Shown here piece by piece: positions 24,051 to 39,000 of a stretch of DNA of 64,000 nt. Source of the DNA: Cornus controversa. Its lineage: Eukaryota; Streptophyta; Magnoliopsida; Cornales; Cornaceae. The notes beneath the pieces are model-generated. The model was not told the DNA's origin. It saw only the letters and a list, made by a program, of their open reading frames with translations, and searched no databases. The translations under genes were made by a program, and so were the position numbers. The first letter of the stretch is position 1; every line of letters begins with the position of its first letter. The stretch covers positions 51,622,033-51,686,032 of the forward strand of contig CM048845.1 of assembly GCA_026545225.1 (NCBI GenBank). Reading direction: 5' to 3'.

Positions 24051-27000
24051 GTAAGCTCGATCACTAGTCTTCTTTCTCACCCAAATTGACAAAATTCGTG
24101 AATGGTACTGTTTGTCCACCTGTTTTTCAATTCTTTCTTATCACTACCAAGATTCTCTCTCTCCATTGCTAACTTTCTGCAAATATATCTTCAGGTACTG
24201 GTCAGATTCATCTGTGCTCAAGGTTTGATTCTCTCACTTTCATTCAAATTTTATTTCCAGAATTTGTTCTATATATATATATGTATATATTGGTTTTATA
24301 GTCTTCAATCAATGTCTATATTTCTACATTAATTGGTTGTATCTTTTATTGCTTTTCTCAATTAATTGACTCTGATCAGATGTTTAGATGATGTATGTTT
24401 GTTCTTCCAGAGGTTTCAATTGAGATTTAATCAACCTTATGACGATGACATCACCGAATTAGTTGAGAGACTTCCAGGTATCTATAAGCATGTGAAAATG
24501 CCTATAAAATTGAAGTGGAAGTGCCCTTTAACTTTTTCTGGTCCGGAACTTTGTAGGAGTTGATGAAGTCGTTCATGGAAGTGACAGTGATGAAATAGCA
24601 GTTACTGGAACGTGCAATCCAGTAGCAATAGCGAGGGAATTGGGAAAATTTTGGCAAGTAGAGCTTACATCCGTAATAGCCACACATCAAACTTTAAAGG
24701 GGATCAACTTCATCACCAAGACCGCTGGCAGCGCTGGATGGGCCATGGTGGAGAAACGGTTCAACGAACTCACTGCTTGCACCGATGGCTTGCTTCCTCG
24801 TAGGCACTTCTGTGAATGCATAGGTAAACCACAAATTATTACTATCATTAGCATAGTTTTTAGACTTTTGTGTTGTAATGTTCAAAGTTGGTGCTTGTTT
24901 TAGTTTAATTTCAAAGAGTTCTGAATAGATTCAAATATCTACTTAATGGCAGGGATGAATAGGGAGTCGAGAGAGTTTGCAGGTGAGCTCTTTGATTCGC
25001 TTGCCAGGAAGCGGAATATAGTGGGTGATTCGATCAACAAGGAACAACTAAAAGACTTTTGGTACCAAATCTCAGATCAGAGTTTCGACTCTAGGCTTCA
25101 AACTTTCTTTGACATGTATGAAACAAGAAAATTGATTGAATAATGTCTCCCTATATAAGTATATATATATATACTAGTTTTATTGATATGAAATGTTACT
25201 AGCTAGTTGGTAAATTATTCCAGGGTTGATAAAGATGCAAATGGCATAATCAGTGAAGAAGAAGTCAGAGAGGTATGATTATATATATATATATGTTGAA
25301 CTATCAGCTTAATGTTTTGAAGTTCCACTGTTTCTGCATCGAAAAAGAAAAATATATACTTAATTTGCAGTCTCCTTCATTAACAACTTGTGTATGTTTT
25401 GTGTCAATCATCTTCTCTATGTCTAAATGAAACACTAATTATTTGTATATGCAGATTATCATCCTTAGTGCATCTGCTAACAGGCTCAGGAATATCATGG
25501 AACAAGCCAACGAATATGCAGCCTTGGTCATGGAAGAGTTAGATACAGAGAATCGTGGATACATCATGGTACACAACAAAAATTAAGCAACTTAAATTAT
25601 ATATATAGTACCAATTTCACTGATTGAAGTAGGTATCAATCTGTTTTTATGAATGGCAATTTCTTAAAATGTTGTCAGAGAGAGGACTTGGAGATACTGT
25701 TGTTGCAATCTCCAAACCATTCTACTGGAGGAGGAGAAAGCGGAAACTTAAGCCAAATAATGCCTACTCAGGAGAAGAACCTGATAACAAGATGGCATCG
25801 GAACTTAAAGTATTTCTTGCAGGATAACTGGCAAAGGGCTTGGGTCATAGCACTCTGGATTGGGATTATGTTGGGGCTATTTGCATACAAGTTTGTGCAG
25901 TATCGAAATGAAGCTGCATATGAGGTAATGGGTCATTGTGTTTGTATGGCAAAAGGTGCAGCTGAGACCCTCAAGTTGAACATGGCTCTGTGTTTACTAC
26001 CAGTCTGCCGAAACACCATCACTTGGCTCAGAAACAAGACCAAACTAGGCATCGCCGTTCCACTTAATGACAACCTCAATTTCCACAAAGTAATTCTAAT
26101 CTCTTCATTCTTTTTTTTTTCAGAAGTTAAAGCAAACACGTACACACCCATATTCACAACATGCCCCTAGAGGCTCCATGGTCTAATCTCTTCATCCTTG
26201 ATATATATACATGTATCCATTTATATTCAATTAGGTTGTAAAGGGTTGATGCTGAAATTGGTGGTTTTCCTTTTAGATAATAGCAGTGGCAATTGCAATT
26301 GGGGTTGGGATACATGGGGTTTATCATTTAGCATGTGATTTTCCTCGCGTTCTTGACTTAGATCATGAGAAATATGATGAGCTGATGAAGCAATATTTTG
26401 GAGAAGTCCAGCCTTCAAGTTACTGGTTTTTTGTAAAGGGAGTGGAGGTTGTGACAGGGATTGTGATGGTGGTGTTCATGGCAATAGCCTTTACACTTTC
26501 ATCATCATGGTTTAGGCGAGGCAGGCTCAATCTTCCCAAACCTCTCAAGAAGTTCGTTGGCTTCAATGCCTTCTGGTATTCACACCACCTCTTCGTTATC
26601 GTGTACACTCTTCTAATTGTGCATGGAATCAAGATTTATTTAATCCATGAATGGTACAAGAAAACGGTTAGTACCTTGACATCTTCCATCTCAACCCACA
26701 CTCATATTTGTTCTTATGATGATATATATGAATCTTCAAATCTACACCACCCTTTGGCATTGCAGACCTGGATGTACTTGGCAGTTCCAATGACACTATA
26801 CGCGGGCGAAAGATTCATTAGAGCATTTAGATCTACTACCAAGCCTGTCAAGATACTAAAGGTATACGATTTAGTACTACATAGTTAAGGTAGAAAGGAA
26901 AAAAATTCCATTTTAATATATGCTTCAATTTATGTTTAACATTGAAATATGAAGGCGCTTGTATATCCTGGAAATGTTTTGGTGCTTCACATATCAAAGC

Positions 27001-30000
27001 CTCAGGGCTTCAAATACAAAAGTGGGCAATACATGTTTGTCAACTGTGCTGCTGTTTCTCCGTTTGAGTGGTAGGTGGTCTTACCATATACTTTATATAT
27101 TCGTAAATGGAATATGCTATATTAGTTGTAGATACTTTTAATATGTTGTTTATATTTTATTTTTATACTAAATCTGTAGTATTTTTTGTGGATATATTTA
27201 AATCTTTCTCCAATATAATTTTTTTTTCCAGTAAATTTCTCCAATATAATGTCTTAAAATGTATAGAGTGGTTTTTTTTTTTTTTTTTTTAATCTTCCTT
27301 ATATCTTTTTCCAAGTCTTCGACTTTTTATTGCTTAGTTTGCTAATATCTGGTGGCTTAATTACTTATTAACAGGCACCCATTTGCCATTACTTCAGCCC
27401 CTGGAGATGAGTACCTGAGCATTCATATCCGAACTCTTGGTGATTGGACGCGACAACTCAAAATTGCATTCTCAGAGGTGAAGGCTTTTTTCTGGTTCCT
27501 TTTTCAAGTCTTCAATGATGGAAAATAGTGGCTAATTATACACACAATAATAAAATTGAAAGAGAAAATAAAGGGAGGCACACTAGGAAGAGACTTTATT
27601 TCTCATATATATTTTTTTAGAAGAAAACATAACATTATATAGATTTCAAAACAAATATGTAATACATATATATAAATGCCATTACACCTACTAACATAAC
27701 ATTTAAAACTCTACTAGAACAACTTAACTCACATGTCTTCCACTAACACAACATAACTTCCATGTCTTCCACTAACAATAACAACTTCACTAACACAACT
27801 TAACTCTCATGTCTTCAACTAACATAATAACAACTCCACTAATTTAACTCCCATGTCTTTCACTAACATAATAATAATTTACTGTAATACCTCGCTCCAA
27901 CACATGCTATGATATTGTCCGCTTTGGGCCTGAGCCCGCACGGTTTTGCTCTTGGGTTTTACCCCAAAAGACCTCATACCATTTGGAGAGAACATACTAC
28001 ATATAAGCACATTCCCTTCTCCACACTCAGGCGATGTGGGATTGAGTACCTTGTACATTGTCAGTGTGGTAGCTCAGCCTAGTGTCTGTCTTCGCACCCG
28101 CCCACTCACACCCGTTCATAAGGGTTACTACAATCTACCCCCCTAGGAGGCCCGACGTCCTCGTCGGCACACTTCTGGCTGGGTTCAGGCTCTGATCCCA
28201 ACTGTAATATCCCGCTCCAACACATGCTATGATATTGTCTGCTTTGAGCCTAAGTCCGCACGATTTTGCTCTTGGGTTTTACCCAAAAGGCCTCATACCA
28301 TTTGGAGAGAACGCACTACATATAAGCACATCCTCTTCTCCACACCCAGGTGATGTGCGATTGAGCACCCTGTACCCTATCACCCGCTCACTCACACCCG
28401 TCCACAAGGGTTACTACAACTGTATTATCACGCTCCAACACATGGTATGAAATTGTCCGTTTTGGGCCTAAGCCTGCACGGTTTTGCTCTTGGGTTTTAC
28501 CCCAAAAGGTCTCATACTTTTTGAAGAGAACATACTACATATAAGCACATCCCCTTTTTCACAGCCAGGCGATGTGGGATCGAACACCCTATACCCTGTC
28601 AGTGTGGTAGCTCAATTCAGTGTCTGTCTTCGCACCCGCCCACTCACACCCGTTCACAAGGGTTACTACAATCCACCCCCTATGAGGGACGACGTCCTCG
28701 TCGTTACACTTCCGGCTTGGGTCAGGCTCTAATACCAACTGTAATACCCTGCTCCAACACATGGTATGATATTGTCCACTTTGGGCCTGAACCCATACGG
28801 TTTTACTCTTGGGTTTTACTTTAAAAGGCCTCATACCATTTGAAGAGAACATACTACATGTAAGCATATCCCCTTTTTCACACCCAGGCGATGTAGGATT
28901 GAGCACCCTGTACCTTGTCAGTGTGGTAGCTCAGCCCAGTGTATGTCTTCACACCCGCCCACTCACATCCGTCCACAAGGGTTACTACAATCCACCCCCC
29001 TGCGAGGCCCAACGTTCTTGTTGGCACACTTCCGGCTGGGTTCAGGCTCTGATACCAACTGTAATACCCCGCTCCCACACATGGTATGATATTGTCTGCT
29101 TTGGGCCTAAGCCCACACGGTTTTGCTCTTAGGTTTTACCCCAAAAGGCCTCATACCATTTGAAGAGAACACACTACGTATAAGCACATTCTCTTTTTCA
29201 CACCCAGACGATGTGGGATTGAGCACCCTGTACTCTGTCAGTATGGTAGCTGAGCCCAGTGTTTGTCTTCGCACCCGCCCACTCAAACCCGTCCACGAGG
29301 GTTACTACAACACATGAGAAAAATATTGGTGTAAACATATAGTCATTCTTTATCCAGTTCATGTTTTCAAAATAAATGCCATCTTTTACAATATTCCAAC
29401 AAACCCTTATCATACAAAAAATGAACACATTCTTTAAGTTCAGAACAAAGAAACATAAGTATGTATTTTATTAAATCTAAGCAATCCTGACATGCCACCA
29501 ATATTATCCTTGGATACCTTAAAAGGTATTGCAATCTTGACATGCCCCATGTCAATCCTTACATGGCTCCTTTAACTTTACATACCTTAATAGGTATTGT
29601 CAATCCTAACATGCCCCCTAGAAATCCTTACATGCCTCCTTTAACTTTAGATACCTTAATAGGTATTGCAATCTTGACATGCCCCATGTCAATCCTTACA
29701 TGGCTCCTTTAACTTTACATACCTTAATAGGTATTGGCAATCCTAACATGCCCCCTAGAAATCCTTACATGCCTCCTTTAACTTTAGATACCTTAATAGG
29801 TATTGGCAATCCTAACATGCCCCCTGACAATCCTTACATGCCTCCCAAACCAACCTACTATACAAAAAAATATGTAAAGATTTAAACTACACATGTATAT
29901 GAATTTGATCTAACATAAGTTCAATCGTCACAATAAAATAACTCATTCACAATTAAACTAAAACCAAGTATAGCATGGACAGTTATAATTTCAAAGAACA

Positions 30001-33000
30001 TACAGTTAAGGAGTAAAATAATGCGGTTAAACTAATTATATGAGTAAGCATACAACCAAACCTCTAATATACTTAAATCTTCGAGGGAGTCTAAACCTAG
30101 CTCTAATCTAGGTTTTCGGGCCTATTCTGTTCCTAAGAACCCTATTTAATTATTCTGAAATTTTTTGAAATTTTTGCAAATTCATAAAAACCCAAAGCAA
30201 ATGAAAGAAATTAAAAAAATTCTTTTTTTGAAGCACACTTTTCAAAACTAGTTCTATAATAAGGAAAAATTATTTCTTTATGAAATTTAAAACCTATCCC
30301 TATTCTGACCCCAAAAGATTAGATAAAAAGTTTGGAAATTTTTTGAAATTTTTCGGTAATTTTAAAATATTTTCAAAATAAAAGAAAATAAAAATCTAGT
30401 TTGAGGCACACTTTATATACTACTTTAATGACAAGGAAACCTCATTTTGACTTGATATTTAAAACCCACGTGCATTTTGTTCCCAAAAGATAACCAACAT
30501 TTTCAGGAAATTTTCTGGAATTTTAAAAATATTTTTCCAAATAAAAGAAGATGAAAACTCAATTTTGAGACATACTTTTAAAATTAATTTAACCACAAGG
30601 AAAGCTCATTTTCACTTGAAATTTAAAACCCAAGTGTATTATGTCCCTAAAAGATTACCCAAATTTTTTTAGAATTTTCTAGAATTTAAAATCAATTTTA
30701 AAAATTATTTTTCCTCTTTTCTAAATTAAAATAAATTTGAAAAATAAAAAAAATATTAAAATATTTTGGACTGGGCTCGGTGAGTGGGACCCAATGGATC
30801 TTTTTTGGTCCCTCGCCGGCGGGCACGTGGCCGCCTTTTCCTTTTTTTTTTCTTTTTTCTTTTCTTTTCTTCTTCTTCTTCCTTTCTTTCCCGTAACAGA
30901 ACGTCAACAATGGTGTCGGAACTTTCCGGCCACTTCCAGGCATCGAATTGCGCATATGAATATACCATTGAACTCGTATCGATCTAAGCTACACATTGGT
31001 CTCAAAATCATCCCCTCTCACGGCCTAAATCAAAAACGCTCAATTTCATGTTTCAAAAATCTAAAATTTCAAAGTCAGATTCCCGTCAATCTACCAAACA
31101 GTTCGCAACCAAATTTTCAAGGATTGTTCTAGGAAGCAAGATTTACCTATTGATCGGAACAAAAACTCTCAAAAATGATGAACACAGTAAACCCAAATTT
31201 CATGTTCATATATATATATATATACATATATATATACACCCGCCTATACAGTCATATATACATGCATATACATATGCAAAAATACCCTAAAGGAGTACCA
31301 AAACTCCAGATTCTTCATGTTTAATTCACATAATTATTTTTAGCATGCAAAATCATTTAATTTCATAATTAAATGCACAACAAAATTTCCAACAACACGT
31401 AAATACAAATAATATATATATTATATATATATTCCAGCAACATGTATATACGGGTAATATATATGTCTACAGATTCAAAGGAGAAGAGAAGAGTTTGAAC
31501 TTGCCTTTTTGTCGACCCAAACTCGTCCTTACGAATCGCTCATTCTCTCTCTTCTCTCTTGTGTCTACACTCTTTCGGTCTCTGTGCGTGAAAACGAACG
31601 ATAGAAACCCTAACCTCGTTTTTCTTTTCTTTTTTTTTTTTTTTTCAGAAAGCTAAATAAACTCCAAAATAATAAAAATAAGAATATAATAAAAAAAAAT
31701 AAGCCCTAGCCCATAAAAAATAAGTATACACCTAACCCAACCATTCCAGCCCAACTCAACCCAGATTCCTCCCTAGCCCAATCCAAAATTAAAATCAAGG
31801 AAAAAATACAAAGATCCAGTCCAAATAAAATAAATAAAGTGAATTATACCAAAATATTTAAACCACTCAAAGGAATTTAATCCAACTAATAAAGCAATTC
31901 CAAGCACTCACAGAAATTTAATTCAACTAATAAAACAAATAATAAAATAAATAAATTAAATAAAGAATTTAGATTAACATTTAATGACCTCAAAATTATA
32001 GGGTATTACATTCTTCCCTCCTAAAAAGAAGAATTCCGTCCTCGGAATTCACCCCATGCCTGAAATAAAAAGCTCTGGATATTTTGCCTTTATCTCATCC
32101 TCCCTTTCCCAAGTGGACTCCGCCTCATCATGGTGGCTCCAGTGAACACGAACTAACGGAATGGTCTTAGAACAAAGAACCTGGTCCCTACGATCAAGAA
32201 TACAGTAAGGTTGCTCCACATATGTTACGCCTAGCTGCAACCCAATCTCTCCAACCTCAATGTGCTGATAAATATCCTCATCTCTAAGGAATTTTTGTAG
32301 CATAGAGACACAAAAGACATTGTGCACCCTATGCGTCGTGTCAGGTAACGCCAGTCTATACGCTACCGCCCTAACCCTGTCGGTAATCATAAAAGGACCT
32401 ACAAAACGAGGTGCCAACTTTCCTTTTCTCCCAAATCGCATCACTCCCTTCATGGAAGAAACTTTAAGTAGAACTTGATCCCCCACCTTGAACTCTAATG
32501 CTCGAGTTCTTTAATCAGCATAACTTTTCTATCTACTCCGCACAGTCCTCATACGGTCTCTAATAAGAGCAACTTTCTAGGAGGTGTCCTTGATGAATTC
32601 AGGACCCAAGAATCTGTTCTCTCTAACATCCAACCAATATACTGGCGACCTACATGACGCCCATATAGAGCCTCGAATGATGCCATACCAATAGTATTTT
32701 GATAACTATTGTTATAGGCAAACTCAACTAGTGGCAAATAACTCTCCCAATTACCCTTGAAGTTGAGTACATGCTCGCAACATATCCTCCAAAATCTTAT
32801 TAACCCTCTCAGTCTGACCATCGGTCTGAGGGTGATAGGTTGTACTGAGATGTAGAGCTGTACCCATCGCTTGCTAAAAACTCTCCCAAAACCCTGATGC
32901 AAAATTCGGATCTCTATCCAATATAATGGACAAAGGCACGCCATGAAGCTTTACTATCTCTACAATATAAAGCTTTACGTATTGCTCTGAGGTGTAACTC

Positions 33001-36000
33001 GAGCGTACGGGTAAGAAATGGGCTGATTTTGTCAACCTGTCCACTATCACCCAAATAGCATCATCATTCCGTTGTGAGGTGGGAAGTCCCACTATGAAAT
33101 CTATAGAGATGCTCTCCCACTTCCACTTTGGTATAGGCAGTGATTGCAAAGACCACGGCAGTCTCTGGTGATCAATCTTGATCATCTGATAAGTACTGTA
33201 GTTAGAGACAAATATAGCTATGTCCCTCTTCATGCCTACCCACCAAAACTGTCACTTCATATCTTGGTACATTTTATCCCCTCTCGAGTGTACCGAAAAT
33301 TGAGAATTGTGGGCCTCACTCATCACTGCTCTCCTCAAATCATCATTGTGAGGAACCACTAATCATCCCTTGTACCTCAATCTTCCATCTCTACCCACTA
33401 TATAGAATGGTAACTCCCTAGATTTCAACTCGGCCACCTTCTCTACGCACTGCGGGTCAGTAAGCTAATCTGTAACTACCCTCCGTATGACAGCAGGTGT
33501 AACCACTACACATACTACAAAGGTATCAGCTAAGACATTAACACTGCTTAAGTCATTTCACTCTACTTCGAATAAGGAAGATAAACTAGCATAGGGTCGG
33601 CGACTAAGTGCATCAGCTACTACGTTCGCTTTCCTTGGATGGTACTGGATAGAAAATGATAATCTTTCACAAACTCCAACCACCTGCGCTATCTCATATT
33701 TAGCTCCTTCTGTGAGAATAAATATTACAAACTCTTGTGGTCGCTGAACAATCTGATGGTCTCACCCAAGAGGTAATGCCTCCAAATCCTCAAAGCAAAA
33801 ACTATGGCTGCCAACTCCAAGTCATGAGTCAGGTAATTAAGCTCATCAAACTTAAGCTTACGTGAAGCATAAGATATCGGTTTTTCCTCCTGCATCAACA
33901 CACACTCCAGACCTTGCAATGACGCATCGATGAATACCAAGTACTCAATGCCACTTTAAGGAGTAGCTAGGACTGGTGCAGTCGTTAACCTGCTCTTCAA
34001 CTCGTCAAACGCCGCCTGACAAGAGTCATCCTAAATAAAAGGCTCACCTTTCTTAGTGAGATGGGTAAGCGGGCCAACAATCTTAGAGAAGCCCTGAATA
34101 AACCGATGATAATACCCAGCCAACCCAAGGGAGCTACGAATCTCTGAAGGTGAGGTAGACTATCCCCACTCCAAAACCGCTGACACTTTACTTGGATCGA
34201 CCGCTATCCCTTTCTCAGATACTACGTGACCCAAGAACTTCACCTCCCTCTGCCAGAAGTCACACTTCTCAAATTTTGCATACAACTGATGATCTCCTAG
34301 TGTCTGCAAGACAATACGAAGATGTCTGGCATGATCCTCCTATGACTTAGAGTAAACCAGAATGTCATCGATGAAGACAATAACAAACTGGTCCAAGTAG
34401 ACCCTGAACACTATGTTCATCAGATCCATGAAGACAGCTGGGGTGTTTGTTAACCCAAATGGCAAAACCTGAAACTCATACGACCCATATTTGGTAAGGA
34501 ATGCTATTTTTGGTACATCTTGCTCCCTAACTCGAAGCTGATGATACCTAGATCTCAAATCTATCTTTGAGAAGTAGGTGGCTCCCTTCAACTAATCGAA
34601 CAGATCATCAATCCTAGGCAATGGGTACTTGTTGCAAATTATGACCTTATTCAATTCCCTGTAGTCAATACAAAGCCGAAGAGACCCATCCTTCTTTTTC
34701 ACAAACAACACCGATACTCCCCCGGGTGAAGTAATCTTGTGAATGAAATTTTGACCAAGAAGTTACTGAATCTGATCCTTCAGCTCCCTCATTTACACAA
34801 GCAGCATTCTGTATGGGGCCCTAGTAATAGGCCTGGTGCCTGGAGCTAAATTTATTGCAAAGTCTATCTCACGACTCGGTGGTAGTCCTGAAATTTCCTA
34901 AAACACATCCTAAAAGTCTCACACCATTGGAATGGGATCCATAGAAACTGTATTTCCCTCCAGAGACTCCTCACTAATAAATAATGGGTGAATACTAGAC
35001 CCTCCATTTGATTACGACATAGCAACCAAACACATCTCCTGACTCGATATAGCAAAAACATTTGTCATATCATCGCAATTGACATGGGTATGATAATGCG
35101 ATAACCAATCCATCCCGAGTATGACATCATATGATTTCATATCCAAGACCAATAGGTCAGCCAAGAACCTGAGTCTATCGATGTTTATAGTGACCTGATT
35201 ACATCGTTTCTGTAAAACCATACTAATCCTAAAGGTGTAGCAATACTAAATGGAGAACCACACGGCTGAATGGCTATACCAGATAATCTCACTAATGACC
35301 GAGGTTACTATTTATAAGAATTGACCCTAGTTTTGGTTCACATTCCTCCTTTTAGGGAGTGGCATCTGAATACTACCCCAATAATAAACTAAATCTTATA
35401 ACGTACGATTAGTCCTATACTTAGATTCTAGTTATCAGAATACGTAACACGGAAGATACCCTACGACGGACCTTTAAAACCTGAGGACACTTGAACCTAG
35501 AATGCTCTGATACCAACTAAAATACCCCCACAAATTTTTGCGCATGAGGTGGCCAGTCTCATACGCAAAACCTGAGAGATAATTACAACTAATAGCAACA
35601 AGCATAGAGTACAAAAGACATAATGAAATAAATTTTTAAAAGCAGAATAGAATGTCTATCCGAATCAATATAAAACGTTAAATAAACAAAGTACGTGTCC
35701 AGTAGTACGATTTGGAAGTCCCGTAACCCAAACACCCCTTAACCAGAAAGTATAAGAGTTTTAACTCTAAATTAAAAACCAACAACCAAAGTCTCAAAAG
35801 GGGTGTCCTCCTTCTACCAGAGATTGTACACGGAAGAATTTAGCTTGAGGCCTCAGCTTGACGGGCTACCGTTTGACAGACTATCAGAGGAGGGACGTGA
35901 AGGCCTGGAGAGGCCTTTTAGCGAGGAAGAGGTTCATTCGGCTCTAAAGAGATGCAAAGCGAACAAAGCGCCAGGGCCAGATGGCTTCACCTCTCGTTTC

Positions 36001-39000
36001 CTTCTGGAAAATTGGGAGGTGGTTAAGGGAGAGGTGATGGGCACTTTTCATGCTTTCCACTCTCATTGTCGTTTCGAGAAAAGCTTGAATGCTTCTTTCA
36101 TCGCCCTCATTCTGAAGAAGGGAGGCGCTACTGATGTCCGGGACTTCAGACCTATTAGCTTGGTGGGATGCATCTACAAACTTATTGCTAAAGTTCTAGC
36201 TTTGAGACTGAGCGGCGTCATGGATGGCCTTATTTCAGACCCTCAAAGTGCCTTCGTAAGAGGACGCCAGATTTTAGACTCTGCTCTTATTGCTAACAAG
36301 TGTGTGGATTATAGAATGAGAAGCGGGGTTCCAGGGATTTTGTGCAAGTTGGACATTGAGAAGGCCTTCGATCATTTCAATTGGAACTTCTTGCTTTATT
36401 TGCTGGAAAGGATTGGATTTGGGGAAAGATGGAGAAAGTGGATCAAGTTCTGTATATCCACAGTTCAGTTCTCAGTGCTCATAAATGGATCTCCATCGGG
36501 CTTTTTCAGTAGCTCTCGGGGGCTTTGTCAGGGGGATCAATTATCCCCCTTCCTATTTCTTATCATAATGGAGAGCCTCAACAGGCTGATGAGAAAAGCT
36601 GCTGATCTAGGTTTCATTATGGGATTCAAGGTGGGCAGAGACATCACCAGTCAGATTGATATTTCCCATCTACTGTTCGTAGATGATACTATTATGTTTT
36701 GTGATGCAGACGAATCTCAGATAAGACATTTGAGGTGCGTGTTGATTTGCTTCCAAGCAATTTCAGGACTTCGAATCAATGTCGGAAAGAGTGTAGTGGT
36801 TCTGGTGGGAGTTTTGCCAAACTTAGTGGTCCTAGCTGACATACTAGACTGCGGAGTTGGTTCTCTCCCAATCACGTATTTGGGCCTGCCGTTGGGAGAT
36901 TCTGCCAGAAGGGTGGGAGGATAGGACCCCATAGTGGAAAGGTTCGAGAGAAGGCTAGCGAGATGGAAGAAACAGTACTTATCCAAAGGAGGCAGGGTTA
37001 CTTTGATCAAAAGTTCTTTATCTTCTCTTCCCACATACTTCCTTTCCCTCTTCCAGATTCCTACCTCAGTTATGGAGAGACTTGAGAGACTTCAGCGCAA
37101 TTTTTTGTGGGGGGGCCTTGGCGATGAATTTAAATACCATCTAGTCAGTTGGAATCAAGCTTGTAAGCCCGTAAGATAGGAGGGTTAGACATAAGAAGTT
37201 TGGGAGCCTTCAACAAGGGGCTCCTTGGGAAGTGGCTGTGGAGATTTGGGAAAGAAAGGCAGAGACTCTGGAGACGGCTCATCCTCAGCAGATATGGGGA
37301 AGAGAGTGGAGGGTGGTGCTTTAGGGAGTTTAGGACACCTACAGGGGGTCGGTGTCTGGAAGTCAATCCGGAAGGGTGGCCAGAGTTTGCCAAACTCATA
37401 AAATTTAAGGTCGGGAGTGGAAGAAATATTCATTTCTGGGAAGACTGGTGGTGTGGCAACAGGCCTTTGGCTCAACTTTTTCCTAGTCTCTATCGGATCT
37501 TGCGTAATCGCCATACCTTTGTCTCTTTCTGCTACCACCTTGATAGTGGAAGAACAATATGGGATGTCAGGTTCACGAGAAACCTTCAGGACTGGGAGAT
37601 TGAGGATGCCATTCATTTTTTGGAGTCGCTCTATCTCCAAGTTATGAATGTTGGGAGGGAAGACTCAATGATATGGACTCCCTCTCCGAAGGGCTTCGAG
37701 GTGAATTTCTTCTATAGGAGTATTTATGGGTTTGAAGGGAAGACTTTCCCTTGAAGGTCTGTGTGGTGCACTAAGGCGTCCCCCAGGGTGGCCTTCTTCG
37801 GTTGGACCTCCGTTCATAGAAGGATTTTGACACTCGACAACTTGAGGATAAGACAACGGATCACCATGAACTGGTGTTGTATATGCAAGCAAAATGAGGA
37901 GACAGTTGACCACCTGTTACTCCATTGTTCAGTGGCCCGCGACTGTTGGAGCTTACTGTTGGGATTGTTCAGGGTTTAGCGGGTCATGCCCAGCTCCACC
38001 AGAGGTCTGATGGAAGCCTGAAGGGGTGGTCTTGTGGACACCCATGTCCGCAATTATTGGAAGGGAACTCCCCTTTGCGTGTGGTGGTGCTTGTGGAGAG
38101 AGTGAAACCGAACAATGTTTGATGATGAGGAGTCTCCTAATGGGACGCTTAAATTCTCAATTCTTTGTACCCTCTCTTATTGGTTTCAAGGTAGAGCTTG
38201 TAACTCTATGGAAGAAATGGTTGACTTCTTAGGTTCCTTTGCTTTGTAATAGGTTCTTGTTCAAGGGTTGCCCCTCCCTTTCTCTGGGTGCTTTCTAATA
38301 AATCTTTACTTATCAAAAATAATAATAATAATAATTTGAACTTGAAAAAGAAAATAAGTTCCTACCCTATAACTGATGAGATGAGATGTCTGCCACAACC
38401 AAACACTCCCCCCCCCCGAAGACACGGTGGAACCAGCCTATGACCTGAAATATTAACAAAGTGGGTTAAACCAACGTGCAAGTCCTCTCTACTACATCCC
38501 AATCAGAGAACCGGTATACATACCCTCAGTATGAAGCACACATGAGAAAAATATAGGTGTAAACATACAAGTCATTCCTTATCCAGTTCATATTTTCAAA
38601 ATAACTATTATCTTTTACAATGCTCTAACAAACCCTTATCATACAAAAAATGAACACATTCTTTAAGTTCAGAACTATCCAGTTCATATTTTCAAAATAA
38701 CTATTATCTTTTACAATGCTCTAACAAACCCTTATCATACAAAAAATGAACACATTCTTTAAGTTCAGAACAAAGAAACATAAGCATGTATTTTATTAAA
38801 TCTAAGTAATCCTGATCCTGACATGCCACAAATATTATCCTTGGATACCTTAATAGGTATTGGCAATCCTGACCTGCCCCCTGGCAATCCTTACATGCCT
38901 CCTTTAACTTTAGATACCTTAATAGGTATTGGCAATCCTAGCATGCCCCCTAGAAATCCTTACATGCCTCCTTTAACTTTAGATACCTTAATAGGTATTG

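Noticed and set aside
24366-24563. Independent small protein starting at 24366
   Set aside because: The frame has no ATG and reads through a likely splice donor at 24478. Only 24411-24477 is kept, as exon 3.
27883-29309. A tandem gene family or Cassandra-type 5S-bearing element
   Set aside because: The units have LTR ends and primer sites but no 5S rRNA sequence or protein frame, so they are ordinary TRIMs.
35504-35515. tRNA gene remnant
   Set aside because: Only the 12-nt primer match is present, with no tRNA arms. The same holds at 21801, 52680 and within the TRIMs.
35803-36924. A host reverse-transcriptase gene
   Set aside because: It is L1-type LINE RT, 5' truncated, followed by frameshifted continuation and an A-rich tail.
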